Program-made: the position numbers and the translations under genes
Assembly (NCBI GenBank): GCA_033961575.1
Contig: CM066735.1
Coordinates: 31,701,501-31,765,500, forward strand
Origin: Aselliscus stoliczkanus
Lineage: Eukaryota > Chordata > Mammalia > Chiroptera > Hipposideridae
Reading direction: 5' to 3'
Length of the DNA stretch: 64,000 nt
The notes under the pieces: model-generated
Databases searched by the model: none
What the model saw: the letters and a program-made list of their open reading frames with translations, nothing else
What the model was told of the DNA's origin: nothing
Shown here: positions 1 through 10,749 of the stretch, in pieces
Position numbering within the stretch: position 1 is the stretch's first letter
Layout of the letters: each line of letters opens with the position of its first letter

Positions 1-1440
1 CTTATTGAATTGAGAGGTTAAGTACTTTTTCAAATTTTGAGGTAGAGGTGAGGACAGGATGGAGGGAGATGAAGGATCAGAAAACAGGAAGAGGTGATAG
101 CGGAGGGTAAATTTCTTTGTGATTATCCATGCATCCCAAACAAGAATTAGAATACGCTAAAATACATGGCATGTCCAGCAGTGACTAGGCCAAAATAACT
201 ACCTTCTAAATATCTTCAGAGAATTAGTACATGTTAGTATTCTTAAAGTTATTTGACACGTGTTTTATCAATCAGAGCTCCTACAAATTATAATTATAAA
301 TTCTATTTTTTTTTTCCTTTTTCCATTCACCTGAAATGAGGGAAACGGAAATATCTTTTGCTTAGTAAAAAAATAAAAATGCAGGTTTTTTTCTTTCATG
401 TGTTTTATGTATTACAGATTCATTTTAAAATCCTGCATTTACAAATTAGAATTCACTATTAGTCATTCTGTTTGATTCCTATTTTAATATAGTTTGAAAA
501 ACATTTCACAAGTGTTACATGAGAATGAAACGGAAAATACGACAAGGTACTGCTGCTGTTAAAATAGTCCCTGAAGTTTGGAAGCTACATGAAATTTTCA
601 GAGATCATAGAATTGAGAGACATAGTTTGTGCTGAATAATCACTAATGATTTAAATAGAGATATATAATATTATTGCAATCTATTAGCCTCCATAGATGT
701 TTTGATTTACATATAATAATCACTTCACCTAAATCCCTTAAGCCAGTGGGAGAGATTCTCTTCATCAGGTTTTCTTTATAGGGGGCCAGTTACTAATTTC
801 CTTCCAATTTATTTAAAATATTTTGTGAAGTCCTAGAGAGCCAAGTGTGTTTTCATAAATGGCAGTTGGAGGGCAAAAATTAGTTGTTAGGCCTTCTAAA
901 CTCTCTTCCATCTTGCAGTAGGGAGACATAGATTGGTTTTTTTTTAACGATTTTGATTCAGGTTCTAGAAAGTAAGATACAGTTCCAACTTTTTATTAAA
1001 GAAAAATATCTACAGTATGTAGGCGATGTAGATATTTGCCCTAGCTGGTGATGATGTATTTTTTTTTTTAAAAGAAAGTAATACTACCCTTTAATAAAAT
1101 AGTTTGTACTCTGTCATAATCCAGAAGTTCATCGAAAACATACTTTCAAATTTCTGAAATTAAGCACATCTCCCAAGCCCTTATAGATGGTTTGCCTTAG
1201 GGCGGAGCTTAGTCTAAGAGGTTTACAGGACAGAAAGTCCAGGGGATTCTTGACTTGGTGATGCATGAAGTTTTCCTCGGACAGATCTCACTTCCCAGGT
1301 CTGACTAGCTTCGAGATGGCAGAGCCAAAGGCACCTCAGAGAGGTACCATAGGCTCTGTGTTGAATAAATCTGGAAGCAGAGAGCATGATCGGGCTGTCT
1401 CGCGAACAGGAGACCCCCTCTTCTCCAGGGGAGAGGTGAG
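1..1440. other. 5' flank of SPOCK3, no gene seen
   Basis: AT-rich sequence with short homopolymer A and T runs. I see no convincing ORF, RNA gene or clear mobile element. CpG dinucleotides begin to appear near 1200 (a GC-box-like GGGCGGAGC at 1201-1209) and become frequent after about 1380, marking the approach to the promoter island. An 82-codon open frame at 1265-1513 runs into the island and has no recognisable homology, so it is taken as chance. Confidence 0.6.
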
Positions 1441-1565
1441 AAAGCTGATAAGGATTCCTATGCCAGGAGCCACCGAGCCTCCTCTGCCTCCAGCGGAGCA
1501 GGCGCCTCGGTAGTCCACTGCAGCTGGGATCCAGAGAAAGGAAGGTGGGATAGGAGGAGGTGGAA

Positions 1566-1599
1566 GGGAGGGGGAAAAAGGGCTGGGGGAGGGAAGGGG
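1566..1599 (+). promoter_or_regulatory. G-run (G-quadruplex-type) purine tract
   Basis: Six runs of three to five G separated by loops of 1-5 bases (1566-1568, 1570-1574, 1580-1582, 1585-1589, 1591-1593, 1596-1599), inside a longer purine-rich stretch from about 1535. This satisfies the usual G3+N1-7 pattern on the coding strand. It lies just upstream of the inferred first exon, so it would be promoter or extreme 5' leader DNA. A regulatory role is inferred. Confidence 0.5.
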
Positions 1600-1619
1600 T
1601 GAACCAACCGGAGTAAGCG

Positions 1620-1791
1620 GGAGAGCAGCGCGCGGGGGGGAGGCGGAGATGCGGGGAGCGCGCCCGGCGCAGGCAGCTGAGTGGACCGCTGGAGACGGCG
1701 GCGCGTGCGGCGGCTCCTGAAAGCAGCGAGTTGGCGGAGCCAGGCTGCCTTTCCAGCGGGAGCTGCGAGCACAGGGCGGGCTCCTAACAAG
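1620..1791 (+). other. SPOCK3: SPOCK3 exon 1, 5' untranslated (start uncertain)
   Basis: Inferred non-coding first exon. Its 3' end is placed at 1791, where AACAAG is followed by a GTGATG donor. The downstream acceptor is the CTCCTTTCCCAG ending at 2087, directly before the SPOCK3 start codon. The 5' end cannot be read from sequence and 1620 is only a guess. Joining the two exons gives AAG|ATG, putting A at -3 of the start codon, whereas the unspliced context has C at -3. The exon holds a short upstream ORF (1649-1720). An unspliced leader remains possible. Confidence 0.5.
1649..1720 (+). other. Upstream ORF in the SPOCK3 leader (23 codons plus stop)
   Basis: ATG at 1649 with G at -3, followed by an open frame to TGA at 1718-1720, encoding an Ala/Gly/Arg-rich 23-residue peptide. 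It ends 71 nt before the inferred splice donor. No other ATG lies between its stop and the main start codon in the spliced leader. If the transcript begins upstream of 1649, this would be the first ATG met by scanning ribosomes and could lower SPOCK3 translation. Confidence 0.4.
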
Positions 1792-1878
1792 GTGATGTGC
1801 CAGTGAAGCATTCTTTTTCCCGGCTCGGGCTGCCGTGGCCGGGGCTTCTTTCCTTATCCCCGGGTTCTGCGGGTCTCC

Positions 1879-1905
1879 GTGTGTGTGTGTGTGTGTGTGT
1901 GTGTG
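1879..1905 (+). repeat. (GT)n microsatellite
   Basis: Uninterrupted GT dinucleotides over about 27 bases inside inferred intron 1, about 90 bp downstream of the donor. Confidence 0.9.
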
Positions 1906-2052
1906 AGTGCCTGGCTTGAGGGGTACAGCCAGCGGGGAGGGGGCCCCCTGTCCCTGCTTGTCTCCTCCTCTATCTGCCTCCGTCGTTGCTGAAGCACGTT
2001 TCCCAGGGTCGCCCCGATCTTCGTACCCCTTGTTTGACACGGGCCGCCCGGG

Positions 2053-2067
2053 CCCCCCCCCCCCCCC
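2053..2067 (+). repeat. C15 homopolymer
   Basis: Fifteen consecutive C residues ending 20 nt before the exon 2 acceptor. It probably forms the upstream part of the polypyrimidine tract. Homopolymers of this size are length-unstable and error-prone in sequencing, so the exact count should be treated with care. Confidence 0.85.
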
Positions 2068-2087
2068 GGTTGTGTCTCCTTTCCCAG

Positions 2088-2276
2088 ATGCTCAAGGTGC
2101 CAGCCGTGTTGTGTGTGTGTGCAGCCGCTTGGTGCAGTCAGGCTCTCGCAGCTGCCGCGGCGGTCGCTGCGGCCGGGGGGCGGTCGGACGGCGGTAATTT
2201 TCTGGATGATCAACAATGGCTCACCACCATCTCTCAGTATGACAAGGAAGTCGGACAGTGGAACAAATTCCGAGAC
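2088..2276 (+). CDS. SPOCK3: SPOCK3 (testican-3) first coding exon, N-terminal 63 codons
   Basis: Encodes the N-terminus of testican-3, a secreted extracellular-matrix proteoglycan whose full-length family members are about 430 residues with follistatin-like/Kazal, EF-hand and thyroglobulin domains; none of those domains is in this exon. Residues 1-21 form a signal peptide (MLKVPAVLCVCAAAWCSQ and following Ala). An Ala-rich AAAAAVAAAGG segment follows, then a mature start with GRSDGGNFLDD, QWLTTISQYDKEVG and QWNKFRD, which I recognise as testican-3. From memory the human protein differs at about three positions (S5, S19 and K42, here P, A and Q). The exon ends on a codon boundary (phase 0) at GAC followed by GTAAGT, and the next human exon starts with Glu-Val-Glu. 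The start was chosen because this ATG matches the family N-terminus and follows the acceptor directly. The GC-rich Ala codons sit in the CpG island. The rest of the protein lies beyond the window. Confidence 0.93.
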
Positions 2277-2560
2277 GTAAGTGCTGCGCACCCCCCCCCC
2301 CATCCGCGGGCACACGAGCGCGCTGCTCCTAAGCCGGGGCCGCGGCTGCTGCTGCCGGTGGCGGGTGGGCACTGGGCTCGGTTTTCCGAGCAGAGGGTTG
2401 GAAGGGACGCAGGGGCGCTGGGAGGCTGGAGAAGTTGGCAGGTCCGGTGCCCCTTCCCGGCTGGTGCAAGGGCAAGGAGGGCTTGCTGGCCCGCAGCCCA
2501 GGAGTTCAGGGCTCGCCGGGTTTCCATGCTTCGTCCCACCACCACCCCACTGTCCCACTG

Positions 2561-5486
2561 TCCCCCCGCCTCCCGGCCCCCAAAGGGTTGCAAAGTGCTG
2601 GCTCTCCCTTCTCAACTTTTGAATGCTTTTCTGGCACTAGGAAACACAGCAGAGGTGCTTTGGCGAGGTATGGCTACGAAAGGAACTAGGATCGATCCCG
2701 TTACTAATGGTCCATTAAGGAAGGAGAGGGAGGAGGGAGGAAGATGTAAGATTTATAAATGCCCGCTCTCCAAGGGTGGGAGGTTGTTTGGCGGCACCAG
2801 TCGGCCGAAGTTGAACTGCTCCTGATTACATAAAATTGCTGGTCAGATTTGTGCTTCGGCACTGACTTTAATACGGAACATATTTACAGTGCATTCGATT
2901 GCGTTTTATTCCGAAATGAATCCCTGCCTTGAAATTTGCAGAGTTGGGGTCGGAGTGGGGGTTGGGGGGTGGGCTAGGGGAAGTCAGGTGGAAGGGAGGT
3001 CCGCAGCTGGTAGCCACGAAAGGCTTAAGCTGTAGACTCCCCTGGGGAGTTTCCTAAAGGGTGATTTCGACAGAGCCAGGTTTTAAGAGTGGATGGTTTT
3101 TTGCCTTAGAGCCAGGGGCTGTGATAGGCAAGTCATTTTTTTCCCCCCACCTGATCTGAGTAAAGCAGCGTTAAGAGCTGTCCCGGCGTCAAGAGCGTGC
3201 GTTTCATCTCAACGCATTTAACCTGCTTGTCCCGGGGAGGAGGTTGATTACCGCACGCAGCCCACCTTTTAGACTCCGGAGGCCTGAAAGGAAGCTAGAG
3301 TGATTCACAGACCCATTGCCAACCCTTGCTGTGACAGTTGAGAGAATTTCTCGTGGAGTCCATCTGCAGTATCCTATGTGCAGATGCGTTAACTTCTTTC
3401 ATCAGTTCTCACTCGGTCAGGATCTGGGAAAATGAATGGAAGTTTAGATTAATTTTCATCCTGGCCCCTCTAGCCCTTGTCCCAACACCGCTCCCATGAA
3501 ATCACTGACGAGCCAAATCTAACAGGTAGCTGACCTGGCACAGGGATTCCTAAGCTAACACTAATTTTTTACTTTAAAATTAGACGCAGCTCCTTGGTAC
3601 TAGGCATGGGTACAAGGATGAAAAATGATGATAATGATAATACTTAATGGAAGGCTTTGCTTACTTACATGCTTTATGAACAGGATTAAACATCATTTTA
3701 TTGCTAAATGACTGTTCTTATAAAAGCAAACCTCTTACACATGTTTTTTTTCCAGTTTCAGTTATTATTGAATACAAGCAAAAGGGCAAGCAAGAGAGAT
3801 ATTTCTGAACCTAGGGAAGAATTTCTGTTTATCGTGCCCTCATTTAAAAAAAAGCTATTGAACATATTGTCAGTATTTAAACAATGTTTCACGTTATGAT
3901 ATTTCATTTCTTAATGGCTGCTTTAAAATATTTTTAAAAATGAATTTTAGGCTTCTCTAAATTATATTTTAAATTCCAAATAACTTAGTACTCTCTGGCT
4001 TTATTGAATTAGGAAGAGAAACTAGTCTATACTTGGAAAGTTTATAAATGTGTTTGATTTAAACTAGTTGGGCAAGCTGAGTTACCTGAAAGAATTAAAT
4101 ATTCTAGGATCCTTTCAGCCAACTTCTATAATTACAGAGTACTTATTGTTATGGTATTTTCAGTTATTATATGACCTCTGGGAAAACCTATCAAAATTAA
4201 ATGTTAAATGTACGTAAAGGATTTACTGAAATATTTTTAGCAAATGTCTGTGTTGATGCATATGCAATACATGAAAATATAATGATTTATTTGAAGACCT
4301 TATGTGAGGTTTTAGTATTACCATTTTAGTAAAACAATTACATTTTTGGAAGGATGACTTCTTCAGGGCATCAGGAAGATAAGTGTTATCTTTGCCCCTT
4401 TATCTACCTGTTGCTTATTATTCACATGATAAAATGTATGCTGACAGTGTGACTTCTCAACTTAGGATAGTATGCCATCCTTATTTAGACCATCCGCCCC
4501 ACTGCTAATTTACGTATTTTTCATTTCCCTTTTTGGGAATCAGCTTAATATTTCTATGTGTTTTTCAAAATGTTATTTTTTTTTTAGTTCGTTTTTAGAT
4601 GGAAGCCCATGGTTATGAGGCATTGCCTATAATAAATCTGTACTGCATCATCACTGGTATCTTAAGTAATGAATTTGCATAGTCAGTTTATATAAAGGCA
4701 AAGAAATAAGAAAACCTGAATGTCTTCTTTTAGAAACAACTTAACTGATATTTCAATTTAGTGCTTTGTCCTATAAAAATATAATTAATCTCATTTAGGA
4801 AAAAAACAAAAAACTTTGGATGCTTCAGCATAATTAATACTAGAACCAATCCTTACCTTTCTTCATGTTACTATCCACACAATCAACATTATTTTACAAC
4901 TAACTCTTTGATGAAAGTTTGATATCTTCTTTTGAATTATATTTGAAAACTGTTTTGAATAATATCTGATAACACAATTCATCATATTTAATTGAGTGAT
5001 TTCTAAAATAAATATACTCTATATTATATGCAATATAAGCATATAGATATATCATATGTATAATAAAACTTTAGGAATAAGGGACATGAATAGGAAGTGT
5101 TATGCCAGAGTAGAGGAACATAAGAAGTACTGTGCTTGATGACTCATTTTCTCAATTTACTCAATATAAAACACAGACAAGTAATAAAACTAAAGGCCAG
5201 CTTATAATGAGTATGTATTAACATAGAAGAAACTTCCAAATAATTTTGAGCATCTTACTCTAGCAATGCTCTTTGAATAAAGTTCTTTAAAGTATATAAA
5301 ATGTCATTACATAGACAGAACTTTTATCCTTTTGAAAATCATCAATATATTTGGTTATTAGTATGAAAATGCCTGTAAAGATTTTAAATCCTTATGCTAT
5401 GGGAAAAGTAAAAGTTTAAAAAAATAGAGAAGTTAATACATTAAAAATGAAGTGTAGTAGCTAGAACCAGTATGCTATATTCGGGG
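2561..5486. other. Unique intronic sequence
   Basis: GC content falls quickly after about 2560. Until about 3500 the sequence is moderately GC-rich with scattered G-runs (2945-2975) and could hold promoter-proximal intronic elements; after that it is AT-rich. I recognise no repeat family, RNA gene or coding exon. Confidence 0.5.
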
Positions 5487-5498
5487 TATAATTATGTG

Positions 5499-5657
5499 GG
5501 GTTTTTGTGTTCGTTTTATTAGTTTCAGATGTACAAAACAATGCAATAGTTATCCTTTTCACCCCTTACAAAGTGACAACCCCCCACCCTCATCTACTGT
5601 CCCCCACCCCAGATGTCATACATATCTATTACAATTCCATTGACTCCATTCCCACAC
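5499..5657 (-). mobile_element. 5'-truncated L1, 159 bp of 3'UTR
   Basis: Reads on the + strand as a T-rich start, then TTTCAGATGTACAAAACAATGC, a CACCCC-rich stretch and ATTACAATTCCATTGACTCCATTCCC, the reverse of the L1 3'UTR seen in laurasiatherian genomes. It is flanked by a perfect 12-bp duplication TATAATTATGTG (5487-5498 and 5658-5669). The insertion is a very short, 5'-truncated L1 copy. Confidence 0.7.
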
Positions 5658-6334
5658 TATAATTATGTGTTTTTAAAATAAAGCAAAGGGACAAAAAAAC
5701 CTGGGGCTCATTTTGAACATCGTTTTAAGAAATGGTTACCAATTGTGTTGTAAAACCCACAATCAACTCCTGTTACATTTATCCCTTAAGTGATTTTTAA
5801 TATCCTTTAGATATATTGCAAGCAATTGTAAAGCCTTGCAATTTAAATTTAAACCATGAGCTTTAGTATAAGTTAAAGGACATGTAAAATGTTAAAATGT
5901 AAAATATAGGTTGAAGTGTCTCAGAGGCACTCAAATTATAAATTGACATTTTAAAAATGCCTTATTTGGATATATGAAATAGTAAGTAAACTTTTCTTAA
6001 CTTCTTTATTTCCCTTTTTCATCTGAGTTGAGATTTAGAGTACACAGATTATTTAAAAGATAATGGCTGATGGAAAGGGATATTTCCTGTCAGTAGCTAC
6101 AGAGGAATAAAGCCCCCGAGAATATATCAACTTTTACTGCTATTAGTAAGTAAATAAAACAATTGGTTTCTATGCCTACTCCAAGTAATGCTTTAAAAGG
6201 CATTAAAATTCAAACAATGAGACTCGTTAAAGAATACTGTCTCAGTACTTTCCTTAGATTTATGATGCACCCTAGATGTGTTTCCTGAATAGCAGGCATA
6301 CCCCTTAGCATTGAAGGCTCCTCCTTTGTGGTAC

Positions 6335-6651
6335 TATTTTTTCTTCATTAAGTTTTTTATTGAGATATAATTGACAAATACAATTGTGTATATTTAAGGA
6401 ATAGAATGTGATGATTTCATATATATGTTACATATTCCAGGGGTGCCAAAACAATGTACACATTTTAAGAGATGTTATCTATGTATTACTTTTCAATGTT
6501 GAATTACAGTAGCCATGTAGTATGATGTTCCCTCAAAAGGTGGCGTTAATCAAACAAATGCTAGCGTCCTTCACTGTATTACAATTTTGATACATTTTTT
6601 CCTTTCTTAAAATATGTATACATTTTTTTGGTAACCTCTGTATAAATGATT
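6335..6651 (-). mobile_element. L1 3'UTR fragment split by a mariner-type element
   Basis: TTTTTTATTGAGATATAATTGACAAATAC and the following ATTTAAGGAATAGAATGTGATGATTTCATA match the reverse of a common L1 3'UTR. Flanking CTTTGTGGTAC copies at 6324-6334 and 6652-6662 look like its target duplication. A terminal-inverted-repeat element (6438-6640) lies within it. Confidence 0.6.
6438..6640. mobile_element. Non-autonomous mariner-type element, about 203 bp
   Basis: Ends are inverted: CAGGGGTGCCAAAAC..TGTACACATTTTAAGA on the left and TCTTAAAATATGTATACATTTTTTTGGTAACCTCTG on the right. The same ends, better preserved, occur at 39404-40033. The interior shows no transposase frame. The right side is followed by TA. 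Confidence 0.6.
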
Positions 6652-7116
6652 CTTTGTGGTACATTAATAGTAGGCAAGAAAGTTTTCCTACTTTACTTTT
6701 TAACAATATGTACTAAATATAAAATTAAGTAATTATTAATACTTTGGAGAAATTTAACAAATTGAACCAATATTCTGTGTGTTCAGGAATACTTTCTCAA
6801 TAATAGATAACCAATTCTGATCAAAAACACGTTTTTAGTGTTTCTCACTATGAAGCAGCCCTGTTTTACTGTGGTAACCATTATCTATATTTTATCATAG
6901 TTGAGAACATAGGCTCTCCATGGGAATTCTTCACAGTTAATTTCTTGCATTATCATGAGTGTCTATCTCTATGTTGATCTTTTGATGACTATGGGCTACA
7001 CTGTGCTTAAAAATTCCTAAAATCCTTTGTATGCAGTGTAAATATTTGCATATCAGAAGCTGGTGGAGATTATAGCATACAATGTTTTTGATATTAGACT
7101 ATTATTCATACTTTTT

Positions 7117-7216
7117 TTTTTTTTGAGGGTAGTGTCACTGGCCCTCATATGTGGGACCCAACCGGGGCCTCTGGCTTCCCAAGCCAGCGCTTAACCACTG
7201 CGCCACTCGGCGGCCC
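7117..7216 (-). mobile_element. Short tRNA-headed SINE (family A, short form)
   Basis: About 100 bp. The + strand reads poly-T, GAGGGTAGTGTCACTGGCCC, CATATGTGGGACCC (box B region), then AAGCCAGCGCTTAACCACTGCGCCACTCGG (box A region). Direct repeats TTATTCATACTTTTTT flank it (7102-7116 and 7217-7232). The poly-A tail directly follows the head, with no long body. Confidence 0.85.
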
Positions 7217-8306
7217 TTATTCATACTTTTTTAATCATTCAGGGATATCATCAAGAAAGAGGCAGTTGACCGTTTGAGAGAAGCATTAGGCAGTCTTTGA
7301 AGGTTCTGGGACCCATGAGTCAGTTCAACAGCAACTAGTCCCATGCAGCATCCTAACTCCTCCCCTTGTAATCTGAATCCTAGTTAAGCAATGGTGTGGT
7401 ACAACCCACATCCCTATTTCTTAATCCCACCCATCTACCACCATCACCACTACCATACTCACCAGTCAGGGTTTAAGATTGGTTTTGTCAAGTCAGATGT
7501 CACATGAGGAAGGCAGGTCAAAGAATACCTACTGATCTGGTAGTTTCTGGAGAGGGAATTCTTAAATAGAGCTGGTATCAATCACATCATCAGACACCAA
7601 TAGGAAGTCTGGGTTGAGCACAAAATTTAGTCAATTTGCTATAGGTTCATTCTAGCAGATAGAGAAGTACATGACACAAATAAATCATCAGCTCTCCTAC
7701 CTTCTAGTGAATTATTAGAAAGTGTAATTCAGTAGATAAATAAATTAGTCTATATATATGTGTGTATGCTATATATGTTTATAGGATGTGTTTATAGCTT
7801 TTTCCATAAATGTACATGTATATATACTATGTGTATGTAAATATGTGTCTTCAAATAGGTAACAGATGAAATAATTAGAAAACCAAGGTGATTATATAGT
7901 ATTGTGTTAATATGTTTATGTTTATAATGTTTATAAGCTAATTAAAAAGCAGGCACTCCTAAAATGTTATGCCATGTGTTAGGTTGTTTTTTTTTGTGGT
8001 GAAATTTTTGCATCTCAAAAATTCAGAACACAGTCTCATTTGCTGTTATATGTGTGGTCACTGTGTGCCTTCCTAGTTCTTATGGGAGGTCAGCTTGCTT
8101 GAGATTATATGTCTAAACTTTTTAGCTAGATATACAAAAGGAATATCAGGTACTGCTATAAAAGCATTTATTTTCCTACTCTTACAACAAGACTACAATA
8201 AGACTGTTTTTAGATCTCATGATTCTGACTCAGAGTAACATTTTATGTTCGTATACAACTTTAGTTTTCATGACCTGGGTGAGAATTATTTTATGTATGT
8301 ATTTTT

Positions 8307-8412
8307 TTTTTTTTTTAAAGAGGGCAGTGTCACTGGCCCTCATATGTGGGACCCGAACTGGGGCCGCTGGCTTCCCAAGCCAGCGCTTAACCACCGTGCC
8401 ACTCGGCCGGCC
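8307..8412 (-). mobile_element. Short tRNA-headed SINE (family A, short form)
   Basis: Same structure as the copy at 7117, with an intact GGCCGGCC-type 5' end. Flanked by TTATGTATGTATTTTT duplications (8291-8306 and 8413-8428), giving a clean integration by L1-type machinery. Confidence 0.87.
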
Positions 8413-8428
8413 TTATGTATGTATTTTT

Positions 8429-10175
8429 AAAGGCTGATCTGTGACTTGTCTACACATACCATCCGACTCCGATAATAAGCTCCTGGAGTATTTACGTACA
8501 TTTCCCCCATTTATGAAATTTCTTTCATCTTTTCTACTTAGCCTAGTTTACAGATTTGGTTGCTCTATTAGGCTTTGAACTCTCAACAGCTATAGATTGT
8601 AGTCGTAGCCTTCAGAATCTGACAGTTCACCCAGCATTAGCACTGACTGGGTCAGTGTTAGTCCTAGAAAAATGTTTACTAAGTGAAGGAATATTGTATT
8701 CAATGTACATTGCCAATTGAAGTCTTTAAGAAAAGGCTTTTAGAACCCTTTTTCTTTTCATTGACCATCTATTCCAGACCCCCTTCAGTGCAGTTTGTAA
8801 TTTGAATGAAATTTTAAGTTTCATAAATATAAGGTTTCAAGTACTAAACTGAGTATATAAGTTTCAAAATGCACTAAAATGGAAATGCTATGCCAAAAGT
8901 GTCATGTTCAATTTTAGAATGGTAATTGTAGATGGTTAATTGTATTCATTGCTCTCTCTGCCAGTCCACCCAACTGTTTTCTATAGTTTCTCTTTGGCAA
9001 TTTCATTTTGTTGCTCTAAACTCTTTAAATGTTTTCTTTTTTTTCTTTTCTGCTGCCTACTAAGTAATATCAAAGACCAGTAACTTCCCTGTGTTCTTCA
9101 ACTACTGAATTGCAATTAAAGGTTATGTGGCTAACTCTAGATGTTACAGGCAGTTCACGTTTATTTCTTCTACCTCACTTACAATTGCCAATGTATTATT
9201 TAGGGATAGGATAAGTTCCTACAATTAGGAGCCCCTTGACTCTGAGTGCCTGAATTAAGGGAGAATTTTATTTCCCCACCACGTAACCATCCATCCGAAA
9301 GTGGGCTGTCCAGTCCTAGACTTTCAGGGTTATTCGCTCATGGTTTTCCATGCATTGCCATTTCCTAACCAGCAGGAATAGAGAAGGTCTAGGAGATGCA
9401 GCTTGTCCTACAAGTGACCTGAAAGCTGTCACACATAACTTCTATGGGTACCCAAGAGGCTTGAACCTAGCGACATGGCGATCACTAGCTACAAGGGAGG
9501 TTGGGGAATATCATGTCTAATGGGAAATGATTAACACTAAAAGAAAGAAGGCGAAACCTGATACTGGGGGGACATATTAGTAACTGCTGCATCTGTTTCA
9601 ACATCTAAATACCTCTTGAAGATATTCTCTGTGCCTACTAACAGGAAAGTTTATCATTTCCTGTTATTGTTTGCCTTGCATTCAGCCTCTTCTCCCTAAT
9701 TTCCTATCATTCCTCTGTCCTCTATTCAGGGTAGAACTGGTACAGCTGGTACCCAAGGTTGTGGGAATAGGAGTGACAGGACAAGAAGTACTGTACTCCT
9801 GTCTGAGAGGAAATGTTGCAGTTCAGAACCAAAGAAGCGCATCCACATAGGGCTTAAGGAGAGCCTGTGTCTGATGATGAGGAGTCCTATTTTGTAGTGA
9901 AATTGTTTAGCGTTACTTTTTTTTTTTAGCTATCTTTGGTCATAGGTTCAGAATGCTCTGTGTGAGGTAGATAATGGTGAGCAGCGGGAAGGAATTAGAA
10001 TTGACTTGTCATTCCCCTTCACTGAAGGACAAAATACTCTCTATTGCCAAGCTTGTATTTCCACTGATACAGAAAAAAGGGAAGCATCATTAATGTAAAG
10101 TAGCTTTCCCTGGAATAATTCTAAAAATGATGCCATTGCTGGATTCATGCTGCTCTTAATCCTAGAAGCAAAGAA

Positions 10176-10178
<3 letters not shown>
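8429..10178. other. Unique intronic sequence
   Basis: No repeat family, RNA gene or exon recognised. Composition is mixed, with slightly GC-richer patches around 9280-9480. Confidence 0.4.

Positions 10179-10228
<50 letters not shown>
10179..10228. repeat. (TA)n microsatellite
   Basis: About 25 uninterrupted TA units. A second, shorter (TA)n lies at about 11398-11416 and another at 19980-19996. Confidence 0.95.
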
Positions 10229-10230
<2 letters not shown>

Positions 10231-10315
10231 CATTAGTCCAGCGGATGCTCAAATAATGTAATTTCATTCAACATCATTTTGCTATAACATTGATGAGGGG
10301 AAAAAAAAATCAATT

Positions 10316-10590
10316 CTTGGGCTGGAGTTGCAGTTTTTATGGAGTTTTCACCTTCTCCCAGGTCGGCCTGAGTTTTCTCCAGGGACTCTGGTTTCAGCCC
10401 GCATCCTACAGGTGTGCGCAATAGGTGATTGGCTTGTCTGAATCCTCCCAGCCTGAGTGAGAGTGGGTGTGTGTGAGTGTGCCCTGTGATGGAGGTCCTC
10501 TGTCAGGATGGGTTCCTGCCTCGTGCCCTAAACTACGAGGAGAAGCTCCGGCCACTTGCAACCCTGAACTAGTATCAGAGAGTTGGAAAA
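10316..10590 (+). mobile_element. Old non-LTR retroelement tail (RTE/CR1/L2-like, uncertain)
   Basis: A GC-richer block with CAGGTCGGCCTGAGTTTTCTCC, GAGTGAGAGTGGGTGTGTGTGAGTGTGCCCTG, GGATGGGTTCCTGCCT and GAAGCTCCGGCCACTTGCAA, ending CCCTGAACT..GTTGGAAAATAATGA. This order of motifs recalls a 3' tail widespread in vertebrate non-LTR retroelements and related SINEs. I cannot name the family. The 62- and 68-codon frames on the minus strand here are taken as chance. Confidence 0.45.
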
Positions 10591-10619
10591 TAATGATCTT
10601 GTTTTTATTCATCTTTCTT

Positions 10620-10623
10620 TTTT

Positions 10624-10660
<37 letters not shown>

Positions 10661-10749
10661 TAGTGTCACTGGCCCTCATATGTGGGATCCGAACCAGGGC
10701 CGCTGGCGTCCCAAGCCAGCGCCTACCCACTGCGCCACTCGGCCGGCCC
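10620..10749 (-). mobile_element. Short tRNA-headed SINE (family A, short form)
   Basis: Long T-run (poly-A tail on the minus strand), then the family A head ending GCGCCACTCGGCCGGCC. Target duplication TATTCATCTTTCTT at 10606-10619 and 10750-10763. Confidence 0.87.

Larger units (their letters stand above)
1792..2087 (+). other. SPOCK3: SPOCK3 intron 1 (inferred, 296 nt)
   Basis: Bounded by GT at 1792-1793 and AG at 2086-2087, with a C-run plus CTCCTTTCCC pyrimidine tract before the acceptor. It is very short and GC-rich and carries a (GT)n microsatellite and a 15-C homopolymer. Retaining it leaves an open frame from an ATG at 1986 that is in phase with the SPOCK3 start, so a retained-intron mRNA could encode a 34-residue N-terminal extension; there is no support that this is used. 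Confidence 0.5.
1600..2560. promoter_or_regulatory. SPOCK3: CpG-rich promoter island of SPOCK3
   Basis: The only sustained GC- and CpG-rich stretch in the window, in an otherwise AT-rich sequence. It contains repeated CGCG, GGCGGCG and CCGG motifs (for example around 1627-1715 and 2155-2195) and covers inferred exon 1, intron 1, coding exon 2 and the first ~280 bp of intron 2. No TATA box stands out, consistent with a dispersed-start CpG promoter. The edges are estimated by eye. Confidence 0.7.

Noticed and set aside
1336..2615. Long minus-strand frames over the promoter island
   Set aside because: Low-complexity Pro/Ser/His-rich translations of GC-rich and (GT)n DNA; shadows of the island, with no recognisable protein.
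1986..2825. 279-codon + frame covering the SPOCK3 start
   Set aside because: It reads through the exon 2 donor at 2277 and the acceptor at 2087. Only 2088-2276 matches SPOCK3, and the rest is intron.
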